From Eubacteriaceae bacterium (lineage in GTDB: Bacteria; Bacillota; Clostridia; Lachnospirales; Lachnospiraceae), in assembly GCA_902362455.1 (NCBI GenBank), contig CABIWJ010000009.1:1-64000 (forward strand): 64,000 nucleotides of DNA, given 5' to 3'. Under the pieces are notes generated by a model, which saw only the letters and a list, made by a program, of their open reading frames with translations, was not told the DNA's origin and made no database searches. Positions 35,724 to 46,962 of this stretch are shown one piece after another. The first letter of the stretch is position 1. Each line of letters starts with the position of its first letter. A program made the position numbers and the translations under genes.

Positions 35724-36665
35724 ATGACACAGTTTGATAATTTGTTAAACAATGACAAACAGATAAAATCAGGTTTTGTAACCCTGATAGGAAGACCTAA
35801 TGTGGGAAAATCTACTCTTATGAATAAAATCATAGGACAGAAGATTGCCATAACTTCTAACAAACCACAGACAACAAGAAACAGAATACAGACTGTATAT
35901 ACAAGTGATGAGGGACAGATTATTTTTCTGGACACACCGGGTATTCACAAGGCGAAGAATAAGTTAGGTGAATATATGGTAAATGTGGCAGAGAGAACTT
36001 TAAAAGAAGTTGATGTAATCCTCTGGTTAGTAGAGCCATCTAATTTCATAGGTGCGGGCGAAAGACATATTGTAGAGCAGCTTAAGAATGTTAAAACTCC
36101 GGTTTTTCTAATTATTAACAAGACTGATACGGTTAAGAAAGATGATTTACTTCAATATATAGATACTTACAGAAAAATATATGATTTTGCTGAGATTATT
36201 CCGGCATCAGCCTTAAAAGGCGATAATACAGACACAATTATCGAATTGATTTATAAATATCTGCCTTATGGTCCTGCTTATTATGATGAAGATACTGTAA
36301 CAGACCAGCCGATGAGACAGATTGCAGCAGAGCTTATCAGGGAAAAAGCATTAAAATGCTTAGATGACGAGATTCCACATGGAATAGCGGTTGCAATTGA
36401 CAGAATGAATTTCAGAAAAGATGGAAGTATAGTAGATATCGATGCGACAATTGTATGTGAAAGAGAATCACATAAAGGTATAATTATCGGTAAAGGCGGG
36501 GCAATGCTTAAGAAAATCGGCAGTGCGGCAAGGTATGAAATTGAGAATCTGGTAGAGACAAAGGTAAACTTAAAACTCTGGGTAAAGGTTAAAAAGGAAT
36601 GGCGTGACAGCGACTTTTTACTTAAGAATTTCGGATATGATAAAAAGGATATTACAAGAAAATGA
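35724..36665 (+). CDS. era: GTPase Era
   Basis: A 313-residue GTPase for 16S rRNA maturation. G1 GRPNVGKST, G3 DTPGIHK, G4 NKTD, and the C-terminal KH domain with GKGG (IIIGKGGAMLKKIG) are all present. AAAGGAG precedes the start; its last codon overlaps recO (ATGA). Confidence 0.97.
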   Translation: MTQFDNLLNNDKQIKSGFVTLIGRPNVGKSTLMNKIIGQKIAITSNKPQTTRNRIQTVYTSDEGQIIFLDTPGIHKAKNKLGEYMVNVAERTLKEVDVILWLVEPSNFIGAGERHIVEQLKNVKTPVFLIINKTDTVKKDDLLQYIDTYRKIYDFAEIIPASALKGDNTDTIIELIYKYLPYGPAYYDEDTVTDQPMRQIAAELIREKALKCLDDEIPHGIAVAIDRMNFRKDGSIVDIDATIVCERESHKGIIIGKGGAMLKKIGSAARYEIENLVETKVNLKLWVKVKKEWRDSDFLLKNFGYDKKDITRK

Positions 36666-37405
36666 TAGATTCACTTGTATTAACGGGTATGGTGATAAAG
36701 GCTACAGATGTTGGGGAATTTGACAAAAGGCTTGTTATTCTTACAAAAGAACGTGGCAAAATCGTTGCATTTGCAAGAGGTGCAAGGAGACCTAAGAGTA
36801 TGTTTGTAGCAGTTACCAGAATATTTGCATTTGGTGAATTTATACTCTACGAAGGCAGAGAAGCCTATACTTTGCAGAAAGCTGACATAGAAAATTATTT
36901 TACAGAGATTTCTAATGATATAGAAGCTATGTGTTATGGAAGTTATTTTTTGGAATTTGCCGATTATTTTACGAAAGAGGGAATAAGCGGTACAGAGACA
37001 CTCAAACTTATATATCAGTCGCTCAGGGCATTGCAGAATAACAAGATTCCGAATGAATTAGTAAGATATATATATGAATTAAAAATGTTATGTATAAACG
37101 GAGAATATCCGAATATGTTTGAATGTGTAAGCTGTAAGAATGAAGATGTATCAATGTTTAGTGTTATAAAGGGTGGAATGTTATGTGATAAATGTGCAGG
37201 CAAAGCTGGGGATACAGTACACTTAGATACATCGACCATCTATGCAATGCAATATATAATCACATCAAAGATAGAAAAATTATATACTTTTATTGTGAAT
37301 GAAGAGGTATTAAATGAGATTGGTTTCATAATGAAGCGATATGTGAAGAATTATGTGGATAAAGAATTTAATTCATTGGAAATTCTTAATACAATATTGA
37401 AATAA
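36662..37405 (+). CDS. recO: DNA repair protein RecO
   Basis: A 247-residue RecO with N-terminal OB fold (LVLTGMVIKATDVGEFDKRLVILTKERGKI) and a four-cysteine zinc finger (CVSCKN...LCDKC). It overlaps era by four bases, so the two are co-translated. RecO loads RecA onto gapped DNA. A promoter for the next gene overlaps its stop. Confidence 0.95.
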   Translation: MIDSLVLTGMVIKATDVGEFDKRLVILTKERGKIVAFARGARRPKSMFVAVTRIFAFGEFILYEGREAYTLQKADIENYFTEISNDIEAMCYGSYFLEFADYFTKEGISGTETLKLIYQSLRALQNNKIPNELVRYIYELKMLCINGEYPNMFECVSCKNEDVSMFSVIKGGMLCDKCAGKAGDTVHLDTSTIYAMQYIITSKIEKLYTFIVNEEVLNEIGFIMKRYVKNYVDKEFNSLEILNTILK

Positions 37406-37425
37406 ATTATTTCATAATGTATAAT
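37397..37425 (+). promoter_or_regulatory. promoter of the lipoprotein gene at 37515
   Basis: TTGAAA (37397-37402), exactly 17 bases, TATAAT (37420-37425), overlapping the recO stop codon. Transcription would start near 37432, leaving an 83-base leader that contains a pseudoknot. Confidence 0.75.
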
Positions 37426-37445
37426 ATTCTAAGTTTTATCATATC

Positions 37446-37499
37446 GCTAATTGTATATGAGCGAAAGCAATTAGCAATATGGCAGATGAGAAATCGCTC
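37446..37499 (+). ncRNA. pseudoknot leader, copy 1
   Basis: GCTAATTG (37446-37453) pairs with CAATTAGC (37468-37475) around a 14-base loop. GAGCGA in the loop (37459-37464) is complementary to TCGCTC (37494-37499), five bases before the GGAG of the gene at 37515. The result is an H-type pseudoknot touching the ribosome site. The glyS leader has the same layout. Confidence 0.6.
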
Positions 37500-37514
37500 G
37501 GAATGGAGAATAAT

Positions 37515-38387
37515 ATGAAAAAGAGAAAGATAATCTTTTGCTGTATGCTTGCGGTTGTATTAGCAAGTTTATGTAGTTGTGCATCTAAGAAGTCAGCAAA
37601 GAAATCAGAAGATGAGGCAACAGTTATCATTGATAAGGATAATACGGTTTCGGTAACATATACAGAAGAGTTTAAGGAAGACTATTATGACAAAGATGAA
37701 TTAGAGGCACAGGTTGATAGGGAGATTGAAGAATTTAATTCTAGCTATGCTGAGGATAAAGCTAATGGAATGTCAAAGCAGTCACTTAAATTAAAAGACA
37801 AAAAGATTACATTAAAGCTTAAGTTTGCAAGTTATAAAGATTATGAGGCATATAGTGCACATTATGTCAGTATCACTAAAAATGTGAAATTATTTGCAGG
37901 TACATATGAAGATGCTGTGGCAGCAGGATATGATTTAACAAACAAAGTTATAGATTTAGATAAGAAACCAGAAGTTAAATTAGATGAGAAATCTGATAAG
38001 AAGTCAGAAAAAGATACTGAAGATACTGTATCTAAGGATGCTGAAGAAGCAACTACTGATGAAAATTCTAATGAAACTGAATCTACAGACGAGACTTTAG
38101 AACAGACAGGAGAAGAGACATCTGAAAATTCCGAAGGTGCCTCAACAGAACAGACAGATGAGTCAGAGAGTACATCTGAAGAAAAATCAGAGAATTCATA
38201 TGAATATAAGACAGTAGATGAGATTAAGGCAATAGAAAATGTATATGTATTCTATACAAATGAGGGACTTGATGTAAAACTTCCTGGTAAGATTGTTGCA
38301 GCAGGAGAATATGTTAAGGTTGAAAAGAATACAGTAATTACGGCCGATGGCAAAGATAACTATGTAATCTATAAAGTAAAAAAATAA
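37515..38387 (+). CDS. lipoprotein with Glu/Ser/Thr-rich segment
   Basis: A 290-residue lipoprotein: signal MKKRKIIFCCMLAVVLASLCSC, a domain of about 120 residues (AQVDREIEEFNSSYAEDKANG, ITLKLKFASYKDYEAY), a 95-residue Glu/Ser/Thr repeat-like linker, and a short beta-rich C-terminal domain (VYVFYTNEGLDVKLPGKIVAAGEYVKV). Start 37515 follows GGAG; an ATG at 37479 would prepend residues encoded by the pseudoknot. The family was not recognised. Its leader suggests regulation at translation. Confidence 0.75.
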   Translation: MKKRKIIFCCMLAVVLASLCSCASKKSAKKSEDEATVIIDKDNTVSVTYTEEFKEDYYDKDELEAQVDREIEEFNSSYAEDKANGMSKQSLKLKDKKITLKLKFASYKDYEAYSAHYVSITKNVKLFAGTYEDAVAAGYDLTNKVIDLDKKPEVKLDEKSDKKSEKDTEDTVSKDAEEATTDENSNETESTDETLEQTGEETSENSEGASTEQTDESESTSEEKSENSYEYKTVDEIKAIENVYVFYTNEGLDVKLPGKIVAAGEYVKVEKNTVITADGKDNYVIYKVKK

Positions 38388-38494
38388 TATTAAATATTTA
38401 TGTGGCAGATATGTGATAAATAAATGCTTATGTTGCAAAATGATTATAAAGAATAATAAGTCAAAGGTTAATTTTGGCGGATTAATCTTATTAA

Positions 38495-38500
38495 TATAAT
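38495..38500 (+). promoter_or_regulatory. candidate -10 box of glyS
   Basis: TATAAT with a poor -35 (TTTTGG, 17 bases upstream). Transcription from it would give an 86-base leader, close to the 83 bases of the other pseudoknot leader. Confidence 0.4.
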
Positions 38501-38520
38501 AAATATGATGAAAATATATA

Positions 38521-38576
38521 CGAGATTGTGATAGGCGCACTTAACACAATCTCGATATTCATTAAAAGGTGTGCGC
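38521..38576 (+). ncRNA. pseudoknot leader, copy 2 (glyS)
   Basis: CGAGATTGTG (38521-38530) pairs with CACAATCTCG (38545-38554), a perfect 10-bp stem with a 14-base loop. GCGCAC in the loop (38535-38540) is complementary to GTGCGC (38571-38576), six bases before the GAGGA of glyS. Not a T-box: no T-box sequence or antiterminator is present. Confidence 0.65.
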
Positions 38577-38592
38577 AGAAAAGAGGATAGAA

Positions 38593-39999
38593 ATGAACAA
38601 TAATGAAAAAACTATGGACAAGATTGTAGCATTAGCGAAGGCAAGAGGATTTGTATATCCAGGTTCAGAGATTTATGGCGGATTAGCTAATACATGGGAT
38701 TATGGTAATCTCGGAGTTGAACTTAAGAATAATGTAAAAAAGGCATGGTGGAAGAAGTTTATACAGGAAAATTCTTACAATGTAGGTGTTGACTGCGCTA
38801 TTTTAATGAATCCACAGACATGGGTTGCTTCAGGACATTTAGGTGGATTTGCAGATCCATTAATGGATTGTAAAGAATGTCATGAAAGATTCAGAGCAGA
38901 TAAATTAATCGAAGACTGGGCAGCGGATAATAATTTCACAATAGAGGGTTCAGTTGATGCATGGTCTCAGGAACAGATGAAGAATTTCATTGAAGAGAAG
39001 AATATTGCCTGCCCATCTTGTGGTAAGCATAATTTTACAGATATAAGACAGTTTAATCTTATGTTCAAAACATTCCAGGGTGTAACAGAGGATGCTAAGA
39101 ATACTGTTTATTTAAGACCTGAAACAGCACAGGGTATATTTGTAAACTTTAAAAATGTTCAGAGAACATCAAGAAAGAAGATGCCATTTGGTATCGGTCA
39201 GATTGGTAAATCATTCAGAAATGAAATTACACCAGGTAACTTTACATTCAGAACAAGAGAATTTGAACAGATGGAACTTGAATTCTTCTGTAAACCAGGA
39301 ACAGACTTAGAGTGGTTTAAATATTGGAGAGAGTTCTGTATTAACTGGTTAAAAGAATTAGGAATTAAAGACGAAGAGATGAGAGCAAGAGACCATTCAC
39401 CTGAAGAACTATGCTTCTATAGTAAAGGAACTACAGATATTGAATTTTTATTCCCATTTGGATGGGGTGAATTATGGGGAATTGCTGACAGAACAGATTA
39501 TGACCTTACACAGCACCAGAACACATCAGGTGAAGATATGTCATACTTTGATGATGAATCTAAAGAGAAATATATTCCATATGTTATTGAGCCATCACTT
39601 GGTGCAGACAGAGTAACACTTGCATTCTTATGTGCTGCATATGATGAAGAGAATATTGGAACAGAAGATAAACCTGATATGAGAACTGTACTTCATTTTC
39701 ATCCTGCAATTGCACCTGTTAAGATTGGAATATTACCACTTTCTAAGAAACTTAATGAGGGCGCAGAGAAAATCTATGCTGAATTATCTAAATATTATAA
39801 CTGCGAATTTGATGACAGAGGTAATATTGGTAAGAGATACAGAAGACAGGACGAAATCGGTACACCATTCTGTGTAACATATGATTTTGACTCTGAAACA
39901 GATGGCTGTGTAACTGTACGTGACAGAGATACAATGGAACAGGATAGAATTAAGATAGAAGATTTAAAAGCATACTTTGAGAAGAAAATGGAATTTTAA
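38593..39999 (+). CDS. glyS: glycyl-tRNA synthetase (class II, single-chain type)
   Basis: A 468-residue homodimeric GlyRS. Class II motifs are visible: [36 protein letters not shown] and the motif 3 region [13 protein letters not shown], plus the zinc-type CxxC ([20 protein letters not shown]). GAGGA precedes the start at 38593; an upstream ATG at 38569 lies inside the pseudoknot arm and is not preferred. It is preceded by a structured leader that may control translation. Confidence 0.95.
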   Translation: MNNNEKTMDKIVALAKARGFVYPGSEIYGGLANTWDYGNLGVELKNNVKKAWWKKFIQENSYNVGVDCAILMNPQTWVASGHLGGFADPLMDCKECHERFRADKLIEDWAADNNFTIEGSVDAWSQEQMKNFIEEKNIACPSCGKHNFTDIRQFNLMFKTFQGVTEDAKNTVYLRPETAQGIFVNFKNVQRTSRKKMPFGIGQIGKSFRNEITPGNFTFRTREFEQMELEFFCKPGTDLEWFKYWREFCINWLKELGIKDEEMRARDHSPEELCFYSKGTTDIEFLFPFGWGELWGIADRTDYDLTQHQNTSGEDMSYFDDESKEKYIPYVIEPSLGADRVTLAFLCAAYDEENIGTEDKPDMRTVLHFHPAIAPVKIGILPLSKKLNEGAEKIYAELSKYYNCEFDDRGNIGKRYRRQDEIGTPFCVTYDFDSETDGCVTVRDRDTMEQDRIKIEDLKAYFEKKMEF

Positions 40000-40061
40000 T
40001 ATATTTTGTTGAAGTATTAATAAATTCAGCTAATAGATTTATGGTTTATTGCCATAACGGA

Positions 40062-41583
<1,522 letters not shown>

Positions 41584-41637
41584 AATGTAATAGAATTAAT
41601 ATTAGATATATTATAAAATTATAATAGAAATTACTAT

Positions 41638-41679
41638 AAAAAAGTGTTAGAATATACTTAGATTCTGGCACTTTTTTTT
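41638..41679 (+). terminator. guaB terminator
   Basis: AAGTGTTAGAAT pairs with ATTCTGGCACTT (two G-U pairs) and runs into eight Ts. Confidence 0.88.
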
Positions 41680-41735
41680 GTTAAGTGGAGTAAGGAGATA
41701 ACATTTATAGAGTTTAAAATAGAATGGAGTAAATT

Positions 41736-42239
41736 ATGTCTAATGAGATGACTAAAAATGATATTAAGAAGATAGAAGAAGAAATAGAACATAGAAAACT
41801 TGTTGTAAGAAAGGAGTGTATAGAAGCTGTTAAGGAAGCCAGAGCACAGGGAGACTTGAGTGAGAACTTCGAATATTATGCAGCTAAAAGAGATAAGAAT
41901 CGAAATGAGAGCAGAATAAGGTATTTAGAAAGACTTATTAAGACGGCAACCATAATCGAAGATGATACACAAGATGATGAAATAGGTCTCTATAGTGTCG
42001 TTGACTTATATATGGAGGAAGATGACGAGACAATGACTGTTAAGGTTGTCACGTCGATAAGAGGTGATTCGATGAAAGGCTTTATAAGTATTGATTCACC
42101 ACTTGGTAAAGCTATAAAAGGACATAAACTTGGCGACAGAATATATATTAAAGTGTCAGATGATTATGGATACTATGTTGTTGTAAAGGGAATAGAACAG
42201 ACTATGGATGATGGTACGGATGATATAAGAAGTTACTAA
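41736..42239 (+). CDS. greA: GreA/GreB family transcript cleavage factor
   Basis: A 167-residue Gre factor. The coiled-coil tip bears the acidic motif (QGDLSENFEYYAAK, usual D-x-SEN-EY) and the C-terminal FKBP-like domain has ISIDSPLGKAIKGHKLGD. It rescues backtracked RNA polymerase. AATGGAG precedes the start. The linker (DDTQDDEIGLYSVVDLYMEEDDE) is more acidic than usual. It is followed closely by a large GGDEF protein. Confidence 0.9.
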   Translation: MSNEMTKNDIKKIEEEIEHRKLVVRKECIEAVKEARAQGDLSENFEYYAAKRDKNRNESRIRYLERLIKTATIIEDDTQDDEIGLYSVVDLYMEEDDETMTVKVVTSIRGDSMKGFISIDSPLGKAIKGHKLGDRIYIKVSDDYGYYVVVKGIEQTMDDGTDDIRSY

Positions 42240-42262
42240 TTGAGTGTGAAATGGAGGAATAT

Positions 42263-45200
42263 ATGAGGTCGGAATTTAAGGAGCATATTAGAAATATAAT
42301 AGGTAAACTTGTAGAACAGAGTGATTCAGAACGTGATAATAAAGTATGCTTTTTTAAGCATTACAGTTCATTTAATATTGATGAAGAAGATATAATTAAC
42401 ATTATGACATCATTAAATTTAGAATGTGATATGTTCTATTATCAATTTGAAGAGAAGAAGATACAGGGACCATTCTGTCCATTTCTGGATTTTATAAAAG
42501 AGTTGTACCAGAAATATTATAAGTATATGGACTGTAAAGAATTCGTTAAAAAGGCATCTGTATATCCGGTAATACAAGATATGTTAATTTCATATATAAT
42601 GAATGGATATTGCGAAAGAAATGAGGACATAATTCCAAGAGAAGTTCCTTTTGAAAGAGAAAAGATTATTGAGTCTGTTATTAATATTTTCCAATATATA
42701 ACGAATGAACATAAGGTCGTTATAGTATTAGACAGATTGCAAAGAGCACATGAATCAACCATAGAATTATTATATGGAATGATGAAGAATAAAGAGTTAT
42801 TTGATATAGTTATTATTGCATCATATAATGAGGCAGAAGATTTATATTCATATACAAAAGATAGCTGGAATCTGTTGTCAAGATATATTAAGGACATGGA
42901 AATGTCAGTGGATTATAATGATGACAATAAGGATGCTATGGCAGATGATGTATTTATTCCGGTAAATACACAGATAGATGTATATCTGAAGGATATTAAA
43001 GATTTATTCTTATGTCTGCAGCTTGAACAGGCCAAATATTATTTAGACATTATATATAAAGCAATTGAAAATGGAAACTTAGAAGTAGAAGATGCACAGA
43101 AGATAGATATACTTGCAATATATTCATTTGTTACCGTATATAATGGCGAGGAGAAAATGGCCTATCTATATTGTAAGAAGATGTCTGACATTGAATATTT
43201 AAGGCATGATAAGGAAAGACTTATCGAATATTACTATATTGCTGCACTTGTTAATCTGCAAAGTGGACAGAAGAATTTAGCAATTTCATCTATAGAAGAA
43301 GGAATGAAGTTGACTTCTGATACAAATAATAATAAATATATTGTTAAATATGAGATGTTAAAAATACTTATAGATATTGATAAGTTACCAGAGATTTTAT
43401 TATGGAATCCAAAGTCCGGGATATCAGAATATCTTATAGAGATGGCAAGAGACAATAACCAGTTATTACATTTAGCATATGCATATATTTTTGGGTTCAA
43501 TATTTCTAATAAGCTTAAGCTGACCGGAGACAAATTAGCTAATACTGAATTAGAAGAATGTTTTAAGGGGATAGAATTAGCCAAAGAACTGGAGAATACC
43601 CAGATACAGATAAGAGCATGGCAGAAGACAGCAGTACAGGCATCAAGTGAGGGGAAGTTAGATGAGACAATATTCTGTTATAACCAGTGCCTTAAGATAA
43701 TGGAGGGACATAACAGTAAGCACGAAGAAGCACAGATATATAATGGAATAGGTTATATATGCCTGATTAATGAGAAATATAAGCTGGCATATGATTATTT
43801 CATTAAAGCTATAAATATCGGCCTTACAGTTGATACGCCTAAGTATATTCTTGATGCGGTATATAATCTTGGAATAACAAGTATTATTGTCGGGGATTAT
43901 GCATCGGCAGTAAAGAATGTGAATCTCACAATGAAGATGATGGAATCATTGAATCTTTCAAGATTAAATGTATGTAATAAGACTAAGTTATATGGTCTGG
44001 CTATTTTTGCGTATATAAAGCTTAATCAGGTATATAATGCAATGTTATATTATGATATAATGAAAACAGCCTTAAAACATATCTTAGATGTGGACAATCC
44101 TGATTATAATATGTGGGAAGATGATATGTACCTTTATTATACGGTTACAGCGATGTTAGCTGATAAAGAGGGAGACTATGATAAAGCTAATGAGTATTAT
44201 GAAAAAGTACAGAATTTCTGGTATAGTATACATGTGAAACAGAATTACATATTGCCAAAGGTAGTTGAGGAAGAGGCAATATTCTATAAGAAAACAGGTA
44301 ATGAAGAGGCACGTAAGAAAGTACTAACAGATACAATTAAGTTCTGCAAGAAGAATCTTCTTATCCATAATGCCGAAATTCTTCAGGCTATATTAGATAA
44401 TAAAAATGATGTAAAGGAACCTGATGATAACTATGAAATCTCTAATGAGCTTATAGAAGAGATTGATAAGATGATAATTAGATGCTCAATGAGAAAAGAA
44501 ATTGAGAAGAAGAACAAGATGCTGAGCTTTTTTGAAAACTGGGTAGATTCATTAAACTATGAGTTTGAGAAGGCAGATGATATGATTAACAGTTCTATGC
44601 TTATGATTAAGAACAGATTTGACATAGATAGTGTTATGTATATAAGCATTAGAAATGGCATACCAGCCGTTAAATATAGTGATAATGAAATATCAGTTAA
44701 GAAATATCAGTTAAGATATATCTGTGATTATTTCAGCAAAAATGGCAGAAGAATAGTATTATCAAGATTTAAAAGATCATATCAGTATCATGAAGAATTA
44801 GTGTCTGCATTTAATAGAAATGACGTAGCAACCATGATAGCCATTCCGTTCATTAATAGAGAGAAACTTACGGAGATATTTGTGGCATTCAGATTTAAAA
44901 AGATGAATTACACTAAAGGCTTATTTATGTTTGAAGAGAGCGATGCGGACTTATTAAGAACAGCAATTAAGGAATTGATAGAAGCATTATCTAAAGTAAG
45001 TATTAAGAAAGAACTAGAAAAACGTTCAGTAACTGACACACTTACCGGATTATACAACAGACAGGGAATGAAAGAGTATATAAATAAGGTTACAAGAGGT
45101 TTTGTTTCCGAGAAGGAAAGACATAAGTTTACGATTCTGTATATGGATTTAGATAATTTTAAATATTGTAATGACCATTTCGGACACGAAGCAGGAGATG

Positions 45201-45583
45201 CTGTATTAGTGGCATTTTCAAGAATGTTAGAGGGAATTGTGGAAAGCAGCGGCTACATCATAAGATATGGTGGAGATGAATTTGTGATTATAATTCCGGA
45301 TAAAGATACAGAATATGGAGTGGAGATTGCTGAGAAGATATTTGCAAATCTCCGTCATAATAAAGGGTTTAAAAAGGTAATAGAAGAACTTAAGAACATG
45401 GAAGTAAACATAAGTGAGAAGAACAGAATAACTTGCTCAATAGGAATATCTTCAGGTAATGTCTCAGGCTATTCAGGAATTGCCATGATTCTTAAACGTG
45501 CAGATGAAGCATTATATTATGTTAAGAATAATACGAAGAATGATTACAAAGTGTGGAATTTAAAAAGTCAGGAGGAAAAGTGA
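42263..45583 (+). CDS. large signalling protein: ATPase-like/TPR region plus GGDEF diguanylate cyclase
   Basis: A 1106-residue protein. Residues 1-200 resemble the N-terminal ATPase module of AAA/TPR regulators (VIVLDRLQRAHESTIELLYGMM) but lack a clear Walker A. Residues 250-700 are TPR-like helical repeats. A GAF-like region (about 770-900) precedes a GGDEF domain with an intact active site (RYGGDEFVIII, near residue 1003) and DLDNFKYCND. It should make cyclic di-GMP. Start 42263 follows GGAGG. The last base is one away from the M18 aminopeptidase start. Confidence 0.85.
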   Translation: MRSEFKEHIRNIIGKLVEQSDSERDNKVCFFKHYSSFNIDEEDIINIMTSLNLECDMFYYQFEEKKIQGPFCPFLDFIKELYQKYYKYMDCKEFVKKASVYPVIQDMLISYIMNGYCERNEDIIPREVPFEREKIIESVINIFQYITNEHKVVIVLDRLQRAHESTIELLYGMMKNKELFDIVIIASYNEAEDLYSYTKDSWNLLSRYIKDMEMSVDYNDDNKDAMADDVFIPVNTQIDVYLKDIKDLFLCLQLEQAKYYLDIIYKAIENGNLEVEDAQKIDILAIYSFVTVYNGEEKMAYLYCKKMSDIEYLRHDKERLIEYYYIAALVNLQSGQKNLAISSIEEGMKLTSDTNNNKYIVKYEMLKILIDIDKLPEILLWNPKSGISEYLIEMARDNNQLLHLAYAYIFGFNISNKLKLTGDKLANTELEECFKGIELAKELENTQIQIRAWQKTAVQASSEGKLDETIFCYNQCLKIMEGHNSKHEEAQIYNGIGYICLINEKYKLAYDYFIKAINIGLTVDTPKYILDAVYNLGITSIIVGDYASAVKNVNLTMKMMESLNLSRLNVCNKTKLYGLAIFAYIKLNQVYNAMLYYDIMKTALKHILDVDNPDYNMWEDDMYLYYTVTAMLADKEGDYDKANEYYEKVQNFWYSIHVKQNYILPKVVEEEAIFYKKTGNEEARKKVLTDTIKFCKKNLLIHNAEILQAILDNKNDVKEPDDNYEISNELIEEIDKMIIRCSMRKEIEKKNKMLSFFENWVDSLNYEFEKADDMINSSMLMIKNRFDIDSVMYISIRNGIPAVKYSDNEISVKKYQLRYICDYFSKNGRRIVLSRFKRSYQYHEELVSAFNRNDVATMIAIPFINREKLTEIFVAFRFKKMNYTKGLFMFEESDADLLRTAIKELIEALSKVSIKKELEKRSVTDTLTGLYNRQGMKEYINKVTRGFVSEKERHKFTILYMDLDNFKYCNDHFGHEAGDAVLVAFSRMLEGIVESSGYIIRYGGDEFVIIIPDKDTEYGVEIAEKIFANLRHNKGFKKVIEELKNMEVNISEKNRITCSIGISSGNVSGYSGIAMILKRADEALYYVKNNTKNDYKVWNLKSQEEK

Positions 45584-45584
45584 G

Positions 45585-46916
45585 ATGAGTGATGAACAAT
45601 ACATCAATGAGTTAAGCAGTTTTATTAATAATTCTGTCACTCCATTTCATACAGTTAATACCATAAGAGAATATCTGTCAGCTAACAATTATGAAGAGTT
45701 AAAGGTGGACGAACCATTTAAGATAGAAGCCGGCAGAAGATATTATATAAATATCTATGACTCTACATTAATTGCATTCAATATTGGTTCAGATATTAGA
45801 AATTCAAAAGGAAAAGTCAATCTAAGATGTTCAGCTTCACATACTGATTCACCATGTTTTAAGGTAAAACCGGAATATATGATTAAAGAAGCATTAGGAA
45901 AAGATGAGGGCTATGTTAAGCTTAATACAGAAGTCTATGGTGGTCCGATTCTTAATACCTGGTTAGACAGACCGCTTTCAATTGCTGGAAAAGTTGTGAT
46001 TAAAGGCAAAGAGTGGTATGATAGTGAAACACGTTTCATTGATGTCAAGAAGCCGGTGCTTACCATACCCAATCTGGCAATCCATATGAACAGGGAGGTT
46101 AATAAAGGTGTGGAACTTAACCGACAGAAGGATATGTTGCCTGTAATTGGTCTGTTTAATGAAAATGAGAATTATGATGATATAGTTCAAAAACTTATAA
46201 TAGAAGAAATTAAGAAGCAGGGAAGAGATATTGCTAAAGAGGATATATCTGATTATGAGTTATTCATATATCAGACTGAAAGAGGCAGTACAATAGGTGT
46301 ATATGATGAAATGTACAGCTCGCCACGACTTGATAATCTTACTTCTGTATTTGCACAGATGAGGGCAATTGTTAATTGTGACAGACATGATGGAATTAAT
46401 CTGGCAATATTCTATGATAATGAAGAGATAGGCAGCGCAACAAAGCAGGGGGCTGCATCACAGGTAATTATGCTTATATTAGAGAAAATATATGTGGCAC
46501 TTGGATATGACAGAGACTATATGATTAATGATATACTTAGTGGAATGATGGTGTCAATTGATGTTGCTCACGCAACACATCCTAATTTACCAGAGAAATC
46601 AGACATAACTAATAAGGTGAGTCTCAATGGTGGTATAGTAATTAAGGAATCGGCAAGCCAGAGTTATGCTAATGATGCACAGGGAATATCAGCAGTTAAA
46701 AGCATTTGCGAGAAATTTGACTGTAAATATCAGATATTTGTCAACCGTTCGGACATGCATGGTGGCAGAACTCTGGGGTCGATAAGTTCAACAGTATTAC
46801 CTATGAGAACCATAGATATAGGTATTCCATTACTTGCGATGCATTCATCAAGAGAACTTATGGGCAAAAATGATGAAAAAAATTTAGAAAAGTTTTTGAC
46901 AGGTTTTTATTCATAG
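45585..46916 (+). CDS. M18 family aminopeptidase
   Basis: A 443-residue dinuclear-metal aminopeptidase. Metal ligands appear in CSASHTDSPCFKVKP, FYDNEEIGSATKQGAAS and MHGGRTLGS, and the final active-site histidine in LLAMHSSRELMGKND. Normal length for the family. AGGAGG within the end of the GGDEF gene serves as the ribosome site, so the two are co-translated. Confidence 0.93.
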   Translation: MSDEQYINELSSFINNSVTPFHTVNTIREYLSANNYEELKVDEPFKIEAGRRYYINIYDSTLIAFNIGSDIRNSKGKVNLRCSASHTDSPCFKVKPEYMIKEALGKDEGYVKLNTEVYGGPILNTWLDRPLSIAGKVVIKGKEWYDSETRFIDVKKPVLTIPNLAIHMNREVNKGVELNRQKDMLPVIGLFNENENYDDIVQKLIIEEIKKQGRDIAKEDISDYELFIYQTERGSTIGVYDEMYSSPRLDNLTSVFAQMRAIVNCDRHDGINLAIFYDNEEIGSATKQGAASQVIMLILEKIYVALGYDRDYMINDILSGMMVSIDVAHATHPNLPEKSDITNKVSLNGGIVIKESASQSYANDAQGISAVKSICEKFDCKYQIFVNRSDMHGGRTLGSISSTVLPMRTIDIGIPLLAMHSSRELMGKNDEKNLEKFLTGFYS

Positions 46917-46962
46917 AGTATAGTTACAATAGTGAATTTTATGTGAAAGGATAAACAGCATT

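Noticed and set aside
38500..38592. T-box riboswitch before glyS
   Set aside because: No T-box consensus, specifier loop or antiterminator seen; the leader is too short.
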